Shown piece after piece: positions 44,021-52,529 of a stretch of 64,000 nt of DNA. Each line of letters starts with the position of its first letter. The first letter of the stretch is position 1. Below the pieces are notes generated by a model. It saw only the letters and a program-made list of their open reading frames with translations. It did not search any database and was not told the DNA's origin. A program made the position numbers and the translations under genes. This stretch comes from Saccharopolyspora soli (GTDB lineage: Bacteria > Actinomycetota > Actinomycetes > Mycobacteriales > Pseudonocardiaceae): positions 62,001 to 126,000 of the forward strand of contig NZ_JALBWV010000021.1 in assembly GCF_022678645.1 (NCBI RefSeq). Reading direction: 5' to 3'.

Positions 44021-45523
44021 TTACCGGTGCCGGGGAACGCCTCGGACCGGTGGCAGCTCGGTCGGGCCCGAGTTGACGTTGACCTCGCGAGCGACCGTGA
44101 CGCCAGCGGCGTCGAAGCGCAGCGTCAGCTGGTCGATGAACGGCGATTCCAGGAAGTGCCAGGTGAGGAGCAGGACGTCGTCCGTGGTGGGATCTTCGTC
44201 GCTCGGGGCGGACCACTGCGCGGCCGCCAGGATGGCGGCGGACGCGTCCTGGTAGGAGTGGTGGAGCCGCCACACGCTCGCTCCGGTGTCCTGCCTGATC
44301 CAGTGGCCAACGCCGTGTTCGACATCGTGCCGACCGAGCTCGTCCTCGACGACGAGCAGCACCGATTCCTCCCGAACCTCGACCGACAGGGCACGCAGGC
44401 CGTGCTCGTTGGGTTCGAAGTCGTAGGTCTCCCGGAAGCCGACCCGGCGCGTCCCGGCACGCAGCGGCTCCGGCTCCTGGGCGCTTCGCACCCACCGGCC
44501 GACCTCGTCACGTTCGTCCGAAGCGGACCCCTGGCCGTCGGCCATGGCGTCGAAGGCGTCGCGGAACGTCTCCCTGAGCATTTCCGGGAGGTCGTGGTAG
44601 GTGCCGTTGCCCATCGCGCCGGTGACGACGACGACCCCGTCCTGGTCGGGGAAGACCATGCACTCCTGGCCGAAGATGCCCGAGGCGTTGTAGATCCCGT
44701 CCTCCGTCGTCCAGAACTGGAAGCCGTAGCCCGAGTCGGCGACGGCGTCCACGGCAGGCCCGACGAATTCCTTCCCGTTCCACTCCCCGCCGAGGGCGCG
44801 CCGGACGTGCAGGGCCGAGGCTTTCCGCGGCCAGCCGGACGGCAGGACCCGCTTGCCCTGCCACACGCCGTCCTGGAGGTAGAGGACACCGAAGGAGAGC
44901 AGGTCCCGCGGCCGCATCGACAGACCGTTGCCGCCGCTGGCCACGCCGTCCGGGTCCCGTTCCCAGTCGAAGTCCACGATGCCCAGCGGTTCGAACAGGC
45001 GCGGGCTCAGGTACTCGTCGACGGGCTGCCCGGACACCTCCTGCACGATCGCCGAGAGGACGTGGCTCGTCGTGCTGCTGTACACGAACCTGCGGCCCGG
45101 CAGCTCGACCACCGGTTCCTCGAGGAACTCGCCGACCCAGCCGGTCCGCCGCAGCCGGGTCGTCGCCCCCGACAGGCCACGACCGTGCCCGGTCTGCATG
45201 GTCAACAGGTCACGAACCCGCATCCGGCTCAGGTTCTCGCTGGGAGCCGCGGGCAGCCGACCATCGAAGAAGTCCACGACCGGATCGTCGAGCCCGAGCA
45301 GCCCCTCGGCCTCGGCGAAGCCGACAGCCGTGCCGGTGAAGCTCTTGGTCGCCGAGTGGAGCTTGTGCTTGAGGTCCGGGTCGTGCGGCCATTGCCACAG
45401 ATCGAGCACGGTACGGCCTCGCCAGTGCACGAGCAGCGAATGCAGTCGCATGCCTCGGTTCGACAGGTCCCGAAGAAGGGTGCTTATGGGGCCTATGCCC
45501 ACGGTCGCCAGATCGTTCGCCAT
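44021..45523 (-). CDS. Serine hydrolase, beta-lactamase/esterase class C fold
   Basis: A 500-residue protein. The serine beta-lactamase-like domain has SATKSF (nucleophile Ser57, Lys60), then RFVYSSTTSHVLS with Tyr148 in the YxN-like position, MRPRDLLSFGVLYL, and DSGYGFQFW. A C-terminal beta-rich extension follows after ~residue 345. It has no signal peptide, so it is probably an intracellular esterase, amidase or D-aminopeptidase-like enzyme rather than a resistance factor. The start at 45523 is preceded by AAGGA. It is the last gene of the eleven-gene operon and ends only five bases from the convergent kinase/lyase gene. Confidence 0.85.
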   Translation of the reverse strand: MANDLATVGIGPISTLLRDLSNRGMRLHSLLVHWRGRTVLDLWQWPHDPDLKHKLHSATKSFTGTAVGFAEAEGLLGLDDPVVDFFDGRLPAAPSENLSRMRVRDLLTMQTGHGRGLSGATTRLRRTGWVGEFLEEPVVELPGRRFVYSSTTSHVLSAIVQEVSGQPVDEYLSPRLFEPLGIVDFDWERDPDGVASGGNGLSMRPRDLLSFGVLYLQDGVWQGKRVLPSGWPRKASALHVRRALGGEWNGKEFVGPAVDAVADSGYGFQFWTTEDGIYNASGIFGQECMVFPDQDGVVVVTGAMGNGTYHDLPEMLRETFRDAFDAMADGQGSASDERDEVGRWVRSAQEPEPLRAGTRRVGFRETYDFEPNEHGLRALSVEVREESVLLVVEDELGRHDVEHGVGHWIRQDTGASVWRLHHSYQDASAAILAAAQWSAPSDEDPTTDDVLLLTWHFLESPFIDQLTLRFDAAGVTVAREVNVNSGPTELPPVRGVPRHR

Positions 45524-45612
45524 GGTCACCGTCCTTTCGTGGGTGGGCCGAACGTCGGCCGATATCGTTGCGGCGCTGGTTCCGTGCCGGCCGAGGTGGT
45601 CCGCAGGCCGGA

Positions 45613-46443
45613 TCACCGCCGGCTCACCAACTCCGCCATGAACTCCTGGACCACGGGAATCACCTCGCTGCCCTTGTGGGCGACGCCGGGAACGACGTCG
45701 AAACGGACCTCGATCCCGTGCGCGGTGAAGTTGTCGCGCAGCGTCTCCAGCCGCTCGATCCGGGTGCTGCCGGTCTTCTCGACACCGTCCATCCAGTTGG
45801 GCCCGCCGGGGTTGTTGATCTCCCAGCTCTCGACGTCGTCGCCGCCGACCACCATCTGCACCGGAACCCGCCGCACGGCCTCGATGTCGATCTCGACGCC
45901 GAAGCGCTCCGCGAACCCTCCGGTCCCGAGCCACCAGGGCAGCGAGTCGTCGAGCTGGGTGATCCGGCCGGGCGCGCCGATCGAGATGCCGGCCAGCCGG
46001 TCGGGATGCGCGTAGAGGAAGCGGTGCGCGAACTGCCCGCCGCCGGAGAAGCCATGCAGGTAGAACTTCTTGGTCTCGGTGTTGAACCGCTCGCCGACCT
46101 CGTCGACGATGTGCAGCAGTTCGTGGTCGAACCGGATCCCCTTGTACTCCAAGAACTTGAAGCTGTGCAGCTCCCCGGGTTCCACCAGCCCGGCCGGGAA
46201 CAACGGCGTGAGGATGACGCAGCGGTGCTCGATCGCGAAGCCCTTCCACCGGTCCCGGTAGAGCTCTGCCGACCGCCCGGTACCGTGCTGGATCACGACC
46301 AGCGGCAGCGGTGCCGCGTCGGGCGTGTGGTCCTTGGGCACGTACAGGGCGTAGGACAGGCGCTGGTCGTGCCGCGAGGCGAAGAACGGCGTGCCGCCGA
46401 TGAAGTGGGCGCCCTGCGAATCGCGTTCGGCGGTGTTCACCAT
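45613..46443 (-). CDS. Alpha/beta hydrolase (PHB-depolymerase/esterase-like)
   Basis: A 276-residue hydrolase. It shows LPLVVIQHGTGRSAELYRD (oxyanion region), YLHGFSGGGQFAHRFLY (nucleophile Ser133 in GxSxG), and FDVVPGVAHKGSEVIPVV with the catalytic His. It resembles poly(3-hydroxyalkanoate) depolymerase-like and feruloyl-esterase-like carboxylesterases; there is no signal peptide. The long upstream frame is rejected in favour of ATG 46443, which is preceded by AAGGAG. It is separated by about 70-90 bases from its operon neighbours. It probably hydrolyses an ester or small amide of the pathway substrate. Confidence 0.83.
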   Translation of the reverse strand: MVNTAERDSQGAHFIGGTPFFASRHDQRLSYALYVPKDHTPDAAPLPLVVIQHGTGRSAELYRDRWKGFAIEHRCVILTPLFPAGLVEPGELHSFKFLEYKGIRFDHELLHIVDEVGERFNTETKKFYLHGFSGGGQFAHRFLYAHPDRLAGISIGAPGRITQLDDSLPWWLGTGGFAERFGVEIDIEAVRRVPVQMVVGGDDVESWEINNPGGPNWMDGVEKTGSTRIERLETLRDNFTAHGIEVRFDVVPGVAHKGSEVIPVVQEFMAELVSRR

Positions 46444-46514
46444 GGTTTCGTGTGCTCCTTGCTCGTCACTGGCTAGTTCCGGTCGCGGGGTCGCGACGCG
46501 CGCGGGATCCGCCG

Positions 46515-47249
46515 TCAGAAGGCGGTCAGAACGTGGTGGAAGTGCTCGACCTCCGGCAGCCCGGCGATCGAGTCGCCGATGAGCTCGCGCCAACGCCGGA
46601 ACTCCGGCGAGTTCCGGAACCCCAACGTGTGATCGTCGACCGACTCCCAACCGACGACGAGCCGGTACCGCAGCGGGTTCTCGTGCGAGCGCTCCAGGAC
46701 GAACGTGCGTGCTCCCTTCGCACGCTGGAACAGGGGCGCGGCCTCGGCCACCGCCGCCTCGAACGCCTTCTCCCGGCCCGGCAGCACGGTGATCAGCGCC
46801 GTCTCGCGCACGATGCTGGCCGAGCTCACGGGCCCGTCGGGGTGCTCGGCGTCGATCCGGGAGCGCTGCCCCGACTCGACGATCGTTCTGGTCGCCTCCG
46901 GCGAGGCGTACGTCCAGAAGATCTTCATCGGCTCGGTGTCCGAGGCGTTCTCGAAGTGATGGGGGATGTTGGCCGGCACGAACGTCGTGTCGAATACGCG
47001 CAGCCGGGTCCGCTCGCCGTCGATGTCCACAATGGCCTCGCCCTGCACGATGACCACCGACTCGGCGACGTTGTGGGTGTGATGCGCGATCGCCGCTCCC
47101 GGCTCGAAACTGGTGATGCCGTTGAGAAACGCCGTGGCACCCCGCGCGCTCGTCACGAGCGGCACCGTGCGCGCGCCTGCCCCGCGGTCCTTGGCGGGCA
47201 GCTCGTCGGGGCGCAGGATAGATGGCTGCTGCCGGTTGTCGGCGGTCAT
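46515..47249 (-). CDS. Cupin domain fused to antibiotic-biosynthesis-monooxygenase (ABM) domain
   Basis: A 244-residue fusion. The N-terminal cupin (residues ~30-125) has the metal-binding pattern FEPGAAIAHHTHNVAESVVIV with the second motif VPANIPHHFENA. The C-terminal ABM-like alpha/beta domain (residues ~140-244) has TALITVLPGREKAFEAAVAE, FVLERSHENPLRYRLVVGW and RWRELIGDSIAG. Cupins can be dioxygenases, isomerases or binding proteins, and ABM domains can be cofactor-free monooxygenases or simply dimerisation folds, so activity cannot be fixed. Its start overlaps nothing upstream, but its neighbour aldehyde dehydrogenase stops inside its ATG (ATGA), coupling the two. Confidence 0.8.
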   Translation of the reverse strand: MTADNRQQPSILRPDELPAKDRGAGARTVPLVTSARGATAFLNGITSFEPGAAIAHHTHNVAESVVIVQGEAIVDIDGERTRLRVFDTTFVPANIPHHFENASDTEPMKIFWTYASPEATRTIVESGQRSRIDAEHPDGPVSSASIVRETALITVLPGREKAFEAAVAEAAPLFQRAKGARTFVLERSHENPLRYRLVVGWESVDDHTLGFRNSPEFRRWRELIGDSIAGLPEVEHFHHVLTAF

Positions 47250-48622
47250 GCCTGGACCACCGGGCCGATCCACACGGTCTTCACGTTGACGAACTCCCTG
47301 ATTCCGTGCCAGCCGAGTTCGCGGCCGTAGCCGGACTTCTTGATCCCGCCGAAGGGCAGGCGGGGGTCGGAGGCCACCATCCCGTTGACGAAGACGGCAC
47401 CGGCGTCGATGAGCGGAACGAGCCGCCGTGCCTCGTCGAGATCCGCTGTCCACAACGCAGCACCCAGCCCGTACTCGGTGCGGTTGGCCAGCTCGATCGC
47501 CTCCGCGGCGCCGCTGACCCGCGTCACGCTCGCCACCGGGCCGAAGGTCTCCTCGGTGAACGCGGCCATTTCCGGGGTGACGTGGTCGAGGACGGTCGGC
47601 GGGTAGAAGAAGCCGGGGCCGTCGACAGGGTGCCCGCCGACGCGGCGGGTCGCCCCCGCGGCCACGGTGCGCTCCACCTGACCATGCAGCACGTCGCGCA
47701 GGTCCCCGCGCGCTAGCGGCCCGATCTGGGTTTTCTCGTCCAGCGGATCACCGACCACCAGCGCAGCGGCCTTGTCGACGACGAGATCGACGAACTCGTC
47801 CGCGACGCTCTCGTCGACGATGAGCCGCTTGGCGTTGACACAGCTCTGGCCGGTGGTGTTGAACCGCGACCGGACCGCCGCCGTCGAGGCCGCGTCCAGG
47901 TCGGCGTCGGCGAGCACGATGAACGGGTCGGAGCCGCCCAGCTCCAGCACGTGCTTCTTCAGCTGGGCACCGGCCTGCGCGGCCACGATCGCGCCCACCT
48001 CGGTGGAGCCGGTGAGGGTGACGGCCGCGATCCGGTCGTCAGCGATGAGATCGGCCACGGTGGCGGGCTCGACCAGCACCGTGGAGCACAGCCCCTCTGG
48101 TGCGCCGGCCCGGCGCACGATCTCCGCTAGCAGCACCGCGCACCCCGAGACGTTGCTCGCGTGCTTGAGGATCGCCCCGTTTCCCGCAGCCAGCGCGGGC
48201 GCGAGGAAGCGGAAGAACTGCCAGAACGGGTAGTTCCACGGCATGATCGCGAGCAGCACGCCCAGCGGCTCGAAGACGACCACGCTCTCCGTCGCGCTGG
48301 AAGGGACCGGCTCGGCGGCGAGGTACCGTTCGCTGTTCTCCGCGTAGTGGTCGAGCGTCCAGGCCGACTTCTCGATCTCGGCGCGGGCTTCCGCGATGGG
48401 TTTGCCCATCTCCCGCGTGATCAGCTCGGCGTAGCGCTCCACATCGGAACGCAGCTCGCGCGCGATCGCGCTCAGCAGCGGCAAGCGCTTGTCGAGTGGC
48501 GTCGCGCGCCAGTCGTGCTGCGCTGCCGCGGCGGCGGCCAGGACGGCTTCGAGTTGCTCGGGTGGGTGCACGTCGTACCCGGCGATGCGGTCGCCGGTCG
48601 CCGGGTTGACGGACAGGGGCAT
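47246..48622 (-). CDS. NAD(P)-dependent aldehyde dehydrogenase, succinate-semialdehyde type
   Basis: A 458-residue aldehyde dehydrogenase: FEPLGVLLAIMPWNYPFWQF (cofactor binding), LTGSTEVGAIVAAQAG, KHVLELGGSDPFIVLADAD (general-base Glu), FNTTGQSCVNAKRLIVDE (nucleophile Cys), and EETFGPVASVTRV. It best fits the GabD/Sad group that oxidises short dicarboxylate semialdehydes. It is a natural candidate to oxidise an aldehyde released by the kinase/phospho-lyase fusion nearby. ATG 48622 (MPLSVNPATG) has AAAGGA six bases upstream and is preferred to TTG/ATG codons just before it. Its stop overlaps the cupin gene start. Confidence 0.92.
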   Translation of the reverse strand: MPLSVNPATGDRIAGYDVHPPEQLEAVLAAAAAAQHDWRATPLDKRLPLLSAIARELRSDVERYAELITREMGKPIAEARAEIEKSAWTLDHYAENSERYLAAEPVPSSATESVVVFEPLGVLLAIMPWNYPFWQFFRFLAPALAAGNGAILKHASNVSGCAVLLAEIVRRAGAPEGLCSTVLVEPATVADLIADDRIAAVTLTGSTEVGAIVAAQAGAQLKKHVLELGGSDPFIVLADADLDAASTAAVRSRFNTTGQSCVNAKRLIVDESVADEFVDLVVDKAAALVVGDPLDEKTQIGPLARGDLRDVLHGQVERTVAAGATRRVGGHPVDGPGFFYPPTVLDHVTPEMAAFTEETFGPVASVTRVSGAAEAIELANRTEYGLGAALWTADLDEARRLVPLIDAGAVFVNGMVASDPRLPFGGIKKSGYGRELGWHGIREFVNVKTVWIGPVVQA

Positions 48623-48661
48623 GTCCATTCCTTTCAACAGTGGGGATCGCGAGGATGGACG

Positions 48662-49750
48662 TCAGTTCGGGGTCGAGACCGCACGTCTCCCGGTGAGCAG
48701 CCGCGCCACCACGTGGTCGGCGAACTCGGCGGTGCCCAGGCTGCCGCCCAGGTCGCGGGTGCGCGAACCCGGATCGTCGAGCGTCCGCGCCACGGCGGAC
48801 TCGATGCCTGCCGCCGCCTCGACCAAGGCCTCGTTGCGGTCGCGCCGGCCCCGCCAGTCGAGCAGCATCGCCGCGGAGAGGATGAGCGACGTCGGGTTGG
48901 CGATCCCCTGCCCGGCGATGTCCGGCGCGGAACCGTGCTGTGCCTGGGCCACCGCGACGTCGTGGCCGACGTTGAGCGAGCCGCCGAGGCCGAGGCTGCC
49001 CGAGAGTTCGGCAGCTTCGTCCGAGAGGATGTCGCCAAACATGTTGGTGGTCACGATCACGTCGAAGGTGTCCGGCCGCCGGATCAGCGCGGCCGCGGCG
49101 GCGTCGACGATCAGTTCATCGAGCTGGACGTCCGGGAAGTCCTTCGCGACCTCGCGCACCTCGCGGAGGAAGAGCCCGTCGGAGAGCTTGAGCACGTTGG
49201 CCTTGTGCACCGCGGTCACCTTCCGGCGGCGTCCCCGGGCGAGCTCGAACGCCGCCCTGGTCACCCGGGCACAGCCCCGGGCACTGATCTTGCGGATGCT
49301 GAACGCGTTGTCAGCGTCCGGCATGAACTCGCCGGTGCCCGCGTACATGTTGCGGTCGGAGTAAAAGCCCTCGGTGTTCTCGCGGACGAGGACCAGGTCC
49401 ATCGGTGCCCGCAGGACGCTCAGCTCCGCCCTCGACCGAGACGGGCGGACGTTCGCGAACAACTCGAACCGAACGCGGAGCTCGGCCGACGGGTTGAGCC
49501 CGCCCTCGTCCTTCGGCGGGTACTCGTAGTGCGACACCGGGCCGAGGACCACGCCGTCGACCTCGGGGATCCGGTCGAGCACCGCCGGTGGGAGCGTCGT
49601 GCCCTCGCGGGCGAGGCTGGCGAACCCGATGTCGGCGGTCTCGAATTCGAGGCCGAGGCCGTACGCGGCGTCGGCCGCGTCGAGCACCTTTCGGGTCGGG
49701 GCGACGATCTCCGGACCAATGCCGTCCCCAGGCAGTACGAGCAGTCTCAT
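48662..49750 (-). CDS. Isopropylmalate/isocitrate/tartrate-type dehydrogenase
   Basis: A 362-residue beta-decarboxylating dehydrogenase: LLVLPGDGIGPEIV, LVRENTEGFYSDRN (phosphorylation-loop region), VTAVHKANVLKLSDGLF (catalytic Lys), VTTNMFGDILSDEAAEL (metal-binding Asp residues) and HGSAPDIAGQGIANPTSLIL. It lacks the Leu-pathway neighbours leuC/leuD, and its context is catabolic, so tartrate/D-malate or 3-substituted malate dehydrogenase activity is more likely than leucine synthesis. The ATG has only a weak ribosome site. It follows the transporter genes after a 118-base gap and precedes the aldehyde dehydrogenase by 39 bases. Confidence 0.9.
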   Translation of the reverse strand: MRLLVLPGDGIGPEIVAPTRKVLDAADAAYGLGLEFETADIGFASLAREGTTLPPAVLDRIPEVDGVVLGPVSHYEYPPKDEGGLNPSAELRVRFELFANVRPSRSRAELSVLRAPMDLVLVRENTEGFYSDRNMYAGTGEFMPDADNAFSIRKISARGCARVTRAAFELARGRRRKVTAVHKANVLKLSDGLFLREVREVAKDFPDVQLDELIVDAAAAALIRRPDTFDVIVTTNMFGDILSDEAAELSGSLGLGGSLNVGHDVAVAQAQHGSAPDIAGQGIANPTSLILSAAMLLDWRGRRDRNEALVEAAAGIESAVARTLDDPGSRTRDLGGSLGTAEFADHVVARLLTGRRAVSTPN

Positions 49751-49868
49751 CGTGGCGACCTGTTAACCTTCCGAATCTTCGTCCGGGCGGATGACGCTGT
49801 CCGGCGAGGACGCCGGGAGCAGCCGTGCGGTGTGTTGTCTGCGGGTTCGACGGCCCGCTCGGAACCCG

Positions 49869-50702
49869 TCACCGCGTGCTCGCGAAGGCGGCCCGCAGTT
49901 CGGCGACGCGCTCGGGTTTCCAGTTCGGCCCTGGTGCGGACGACAGGAGCATCTCGGTGTAGGGGTGCTGGGGGCGGCGCAGCACATCTGCCGTGGCACC
50001 CTGCTCGACGGCCTCTCCCTTGTACATCACGAGAATCTCGTTCGTCACTTGACCGACCACGGCGAGGTCGTGCGTGACGAACACCAGGCTCACCCCGGTG
50101 TCGGCGCGGACCTCGTTGAGCAGCCGCAGGATCTGCGCCTGAACGGAGACGTCCAATGCGGACACCGCCTCGTCGAGCACGAGCACGGCGGGGTCCACCG
50201 CGAGCGCCTTCGCGATGGCTACCCGCTGCCGCTGGCCGCCGCTGAGTTGGTGGGGCCGGGATCCGAGATGCTGCTCGGAGAGCCCGACGCAGTCCATCAG
50301 CTCGGCGATCCGGGCCCGCACGCCCTCCTTCGCCGGATCGGGCAGATGGCGACGCAGGACATCACGCAGTGCTGCCTCGACGCTCAGCCGGCGGTCCAGG
50401 GAACCGTACGGATCCTGGAAGACCATCTGGACTTCCCTGGCCCGGCGCAGGCGCGCGGACCTGCCGCGCTCCTTGCGTTCCCTGGCCCGACCGTTGATCG
50501 CGATCGTGCCCGCGTCGGGGCGGGCCAGGCCCACCAGCATGCGGGCGATCGTGGTCTTGCCGGAGCCGGACTCGCCGACCAGCCCGAGCGCCTCGCCCTT
50601 GCGCAGGCCGAAGCCCACGTCCTTCACCGCGACCACGCGGGGCGCCCCACGACGCCCGGGGAAGGTCTTGGTCAGGCCATCGACCTGCACCGCATCGCTC
50701 AT
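49869..50702 (-). CDS. Peptide/nickel-type ABC transporter ATPase (DppF-like)
   Basis: A 277-residue ATPase of the oligopeptide class: LVGESGSGKTTIARMLVG (Walker A), MVFQDPYGSLDRRLSV (Q-loop, typical of Dpp/OppF), HQLSGGQRQRVAIAKALAV (signature), VLDEAVSALDVSVQ (Walker B) and FVTHDLAVVGQ. The C-terminal RRPQHPYTEMLLSSAP is the usual oligopeptide-transporter tail. It pairs with the DppD-like ATPase upstream to form the asymmetric nucleotide-binding dimer. A 148-base gap separates the two. Confidence 0.93.
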   Translation of the reverse strand: MSDAVQVDGLTKTFPGRRGAPRVVAVKDVGFGLRKGEALGLVGESGSGKTTIARMLVGLARPDAGTIAINGRARERKERGRSARLRRAREVQMVFQDPYGSLDRRLSVEAALRDVLRRHLPDPAKEGVRARIAELMDCVGLSEQHLGSRPHQLSGGQRQRVAIAKALAVDPAVLVLDEAVSALDVSVQAQILRLLNEVRADTGVSLVFVTHDLAVVGQVTNEILVMYKGEAVEQGATADVLRRPQHPYTEMLLSSAPGPNWKPERVAELRAAFASTR

Positions 50703-50850
50703 GACTGGTCCGCCTCCAGTTCCGCCTCTCCGCGATTCGCAGTGGTGGTTGCGTCCGGCCCGATCTCCCGTTGCGTGGTTTCTGGTGGCTGGTTCGCGCC
50801 ACGGTCCCCTGGGGCGCAGTTGCGGAGGACTGAGGTCGACACAGGGCTCC

Positions 50851-51663
50851 TCATGACTGGGCCTCCATCACGTTCGGTTCCCGATCGGGAAGCTTGGGGA
50901 CGGCGTCCGCCAAGGCCTTCGTGTACGGGTTGGCCGGGTTCACGAAGATCGTGCTGGCCTTCTGGTGGTCCACCACGGAACCGTCCTTCATGACGTAGAC
51001 GCGGTCGCAGTACGCGGCGGCGAGCTGCAGGTCGTGGGTAATGAACAGGACACCCATCTCCCGCTCTCGCTGGAGCCGCCGGAGCAGCGCGAGCACCTCC
51101 GCCTGCGTCGTCACATCGAGTGCGCTCGTCGCCTCGTCCGCGAGGAGCAGACTGGGACTGATGCTCAGCGCCGCGGCGATCACCACGCGTTGCAGCATGC
51201 CGCCGGAGAGCTGGTGCGGGTACGCGCGCAACAGGCGGTCCGTGTTGTCGAGGCCGACCTCGGCGAACAACGAAGCAATCCGCTCCCGCGCCTGCGCCTT
51301 GGCGACACCGTGGACGTGGACGAGTCGCTCGGTGGCGGAGTCGCCGATGCGGCGCACCGGGTTGAGCACCGCACGCGGCTCCTGGAAGATCATGGCGGCC
51401 ATTTCCGACCGGACCGTCCGGACCGTGGCCTGGTCGTCGGCGACCATGCTGCATCCGCAGGTCGTGACGGTGCCCGACAGGGAAGCGCCGTCCGGAACCA
51501 GGCGCAGCGCCGCTCTCGCCGTCGTCGACTTTCCCGAGCCGGACTCACCGACCAGCCCCACCGTCTCGCCCTCGGCGACGTCGAGCGTCACGCCGCGCAG
51601 GATCTGCCGGGGGCCCTCGGGAGTCGGTACCGACAGGTTGAGGTCTTCGATCACCAGCAGCAT
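50851..51663 (-). CDS. Peptide/nickel-type ABC transporter ATPase (DppD-like)
   Basis: A 270-residue ATPase: VGLVGESGSGKSTTARAAL (Walker A), MIFQEPRAVLNPVRRIGD (Q-loop of the Dpp/OppD kind), HQLSGGMLQRVVIAAALS (signature), LLADEATSALDVTTQ (Walker B), FITHDLQLAAAYC and NPANPYTKALADAVP. It sits between the DppC-like permease and the DppF-like ATPase. The ATG at 51663 is preferred, with GAGG about eleven bases upstream; an overlapping GTG three codons earlier forms GTGA with the permease stop and may instead be the start. Confidence 0.92.
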   Translation of the reverse strand: MLLVIEDLNLSVPTPEGPRQILRGVTLDVAEGETVGLVGESGSGKSTTARAALRLVPDGASLSGTVTTCGCSMVADDQATVRTVRSEMAAMIFQEPRAVLNPVRRIGDSATERLVHVHGVAKAQARERIASLFAEVGLDNTDRLLRAYPHQLSGGMLQRVVIAAALSISPSLLLADEATSALDVTTQAEVLALLRRLQREREMGVLFITHDLQLAAAYCDRVYVMKDGSVVDHQKASTIFVNPANPYTKALADAVPKLPDREPNVMEAQS

Positions 51664-51668
51664 ACGAG

Positions 51669-52529
51669 TCACGTCCTCACGGCGAGCTTGTCGGAAAGCC
51701 GAACCCCGACGACGTTGGTCGCGACCACCACGATTGCGATCGTGAGGCCCGGGATGATGGCGGGGCCGAAGAAGCCCTGGATCACACCGGCGCGGCCCTG
51801 CTGCACCATCAACCCCCATTCGGAGCTGGGCGGCTGCGCGCCGAACCCGAGGAAGCTGAGCGCGGCCAGGCTCATGAGCCCCTCTCCGAAAAGCACCACG
51901 AGGTAGCCGACCAGGGTGGGCAGCAGGTTCGGCAGCACGTACCTGCCGAGCAGCTGGACGCCGCCGACCCCTTGCAAGCGGTAGGCGTCGACGTACGGCC
52001 GGGCCAGCTCCTCCAGCGCGACCGCCCTGGTGAACTTGGCGATCACCGGCGCGAAGGCCAGGCCCATGCCGATGATCGACGTCGCGGGCCCGCGATCGAA
52101 CACCGCGATGATGAGCACCACGAACAGCAGACCCGGAAACGCGAACATGACGTCGGTGACCCGGGCGAGCAGGGTGTCGACCCAGCCCCGCCGCCACGCG
52201 GCGACCACTCCGATGAGCACGCCCACCGCCGTCGCGAAGGCGAGCAGCGCGATCGCGCCGAGCAGGCTCGGCCTGGCGCCGTGGATCACCCGGGACAGGA
52301 TGTCCCTGCCGAGCTGGTCGGTACCGAGCCAGTGCTCGGCGCTGGGATAGCTCCAGATGGCGGAGAAGTCCGTGGCGTCGGGCTCGTACGGCGCGACGAG
52401 CGGGGCGAGCACCGCCGCGCCGACGGCGACGGCGAGGATTCCGACGCAGACCCCGAAGTTCCATCGGGAGCCGCGCCCACGGCCCGGCGACTGAGCCGTG
52501 GACTGCGACCGGAGACTGTCGATCGTCAC
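51669..52529 (-). CDS. Peptide/nickel-type ABC transporter permease (DppC-like)
   Basis: A 286-residue permease with an N-terminal polar tail, one anchor helix (VCVGILAVAVGAAVLAPLVA), the periplasmic segment HWLGTDQLGRDILSRVIHGA that is diagnostic of DppC/OppC, and five further helices. The cytoplasmic EAA loop reads VDAYRLQGVGGVQLLGRYVL; the motif ALSFLGFGAQPPSSEWG is also typical. The start is GTG at 52529 overlapping the DppB-like stop (GTGA), so synthesis of the two permeases is coupled. Confidence 0.93.
   Translation of the reverse strand: MTIDSLRSQSTAQSPGRGRGSRWNFGVCVGILAVAVGAAVLAPLVAPYEPDATDFSAIWSYPSAEHWLGTDQLGRDILSRVIHGARPSLLGAIALLAFATAVGVLIGVVAAWRRGWVDTLLARVTDVMFAFPGLLFVVLIIAVFDRGPATSIIGMGLAFAPVIAKFTRAVALEELARPYVDAYRLQGVGGVQLLGRYVLPNLLPTLVGYLVVLFGEGLMSLAALSFLGFGAQPPSSEWGLMVQQGRAGVIQGFFGPAIIPGLTIAIVVVATNVVGVRLSDKLAVRT

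Noticed and set aside
45524..46249. Upstream continuation of the serine-hydrolase frame as one 742-residue protein
   Set aside because: The extension is antisense-like over the alpha/beta hydrolase gene in another frame; a good start with AAGGA exists at 45523.
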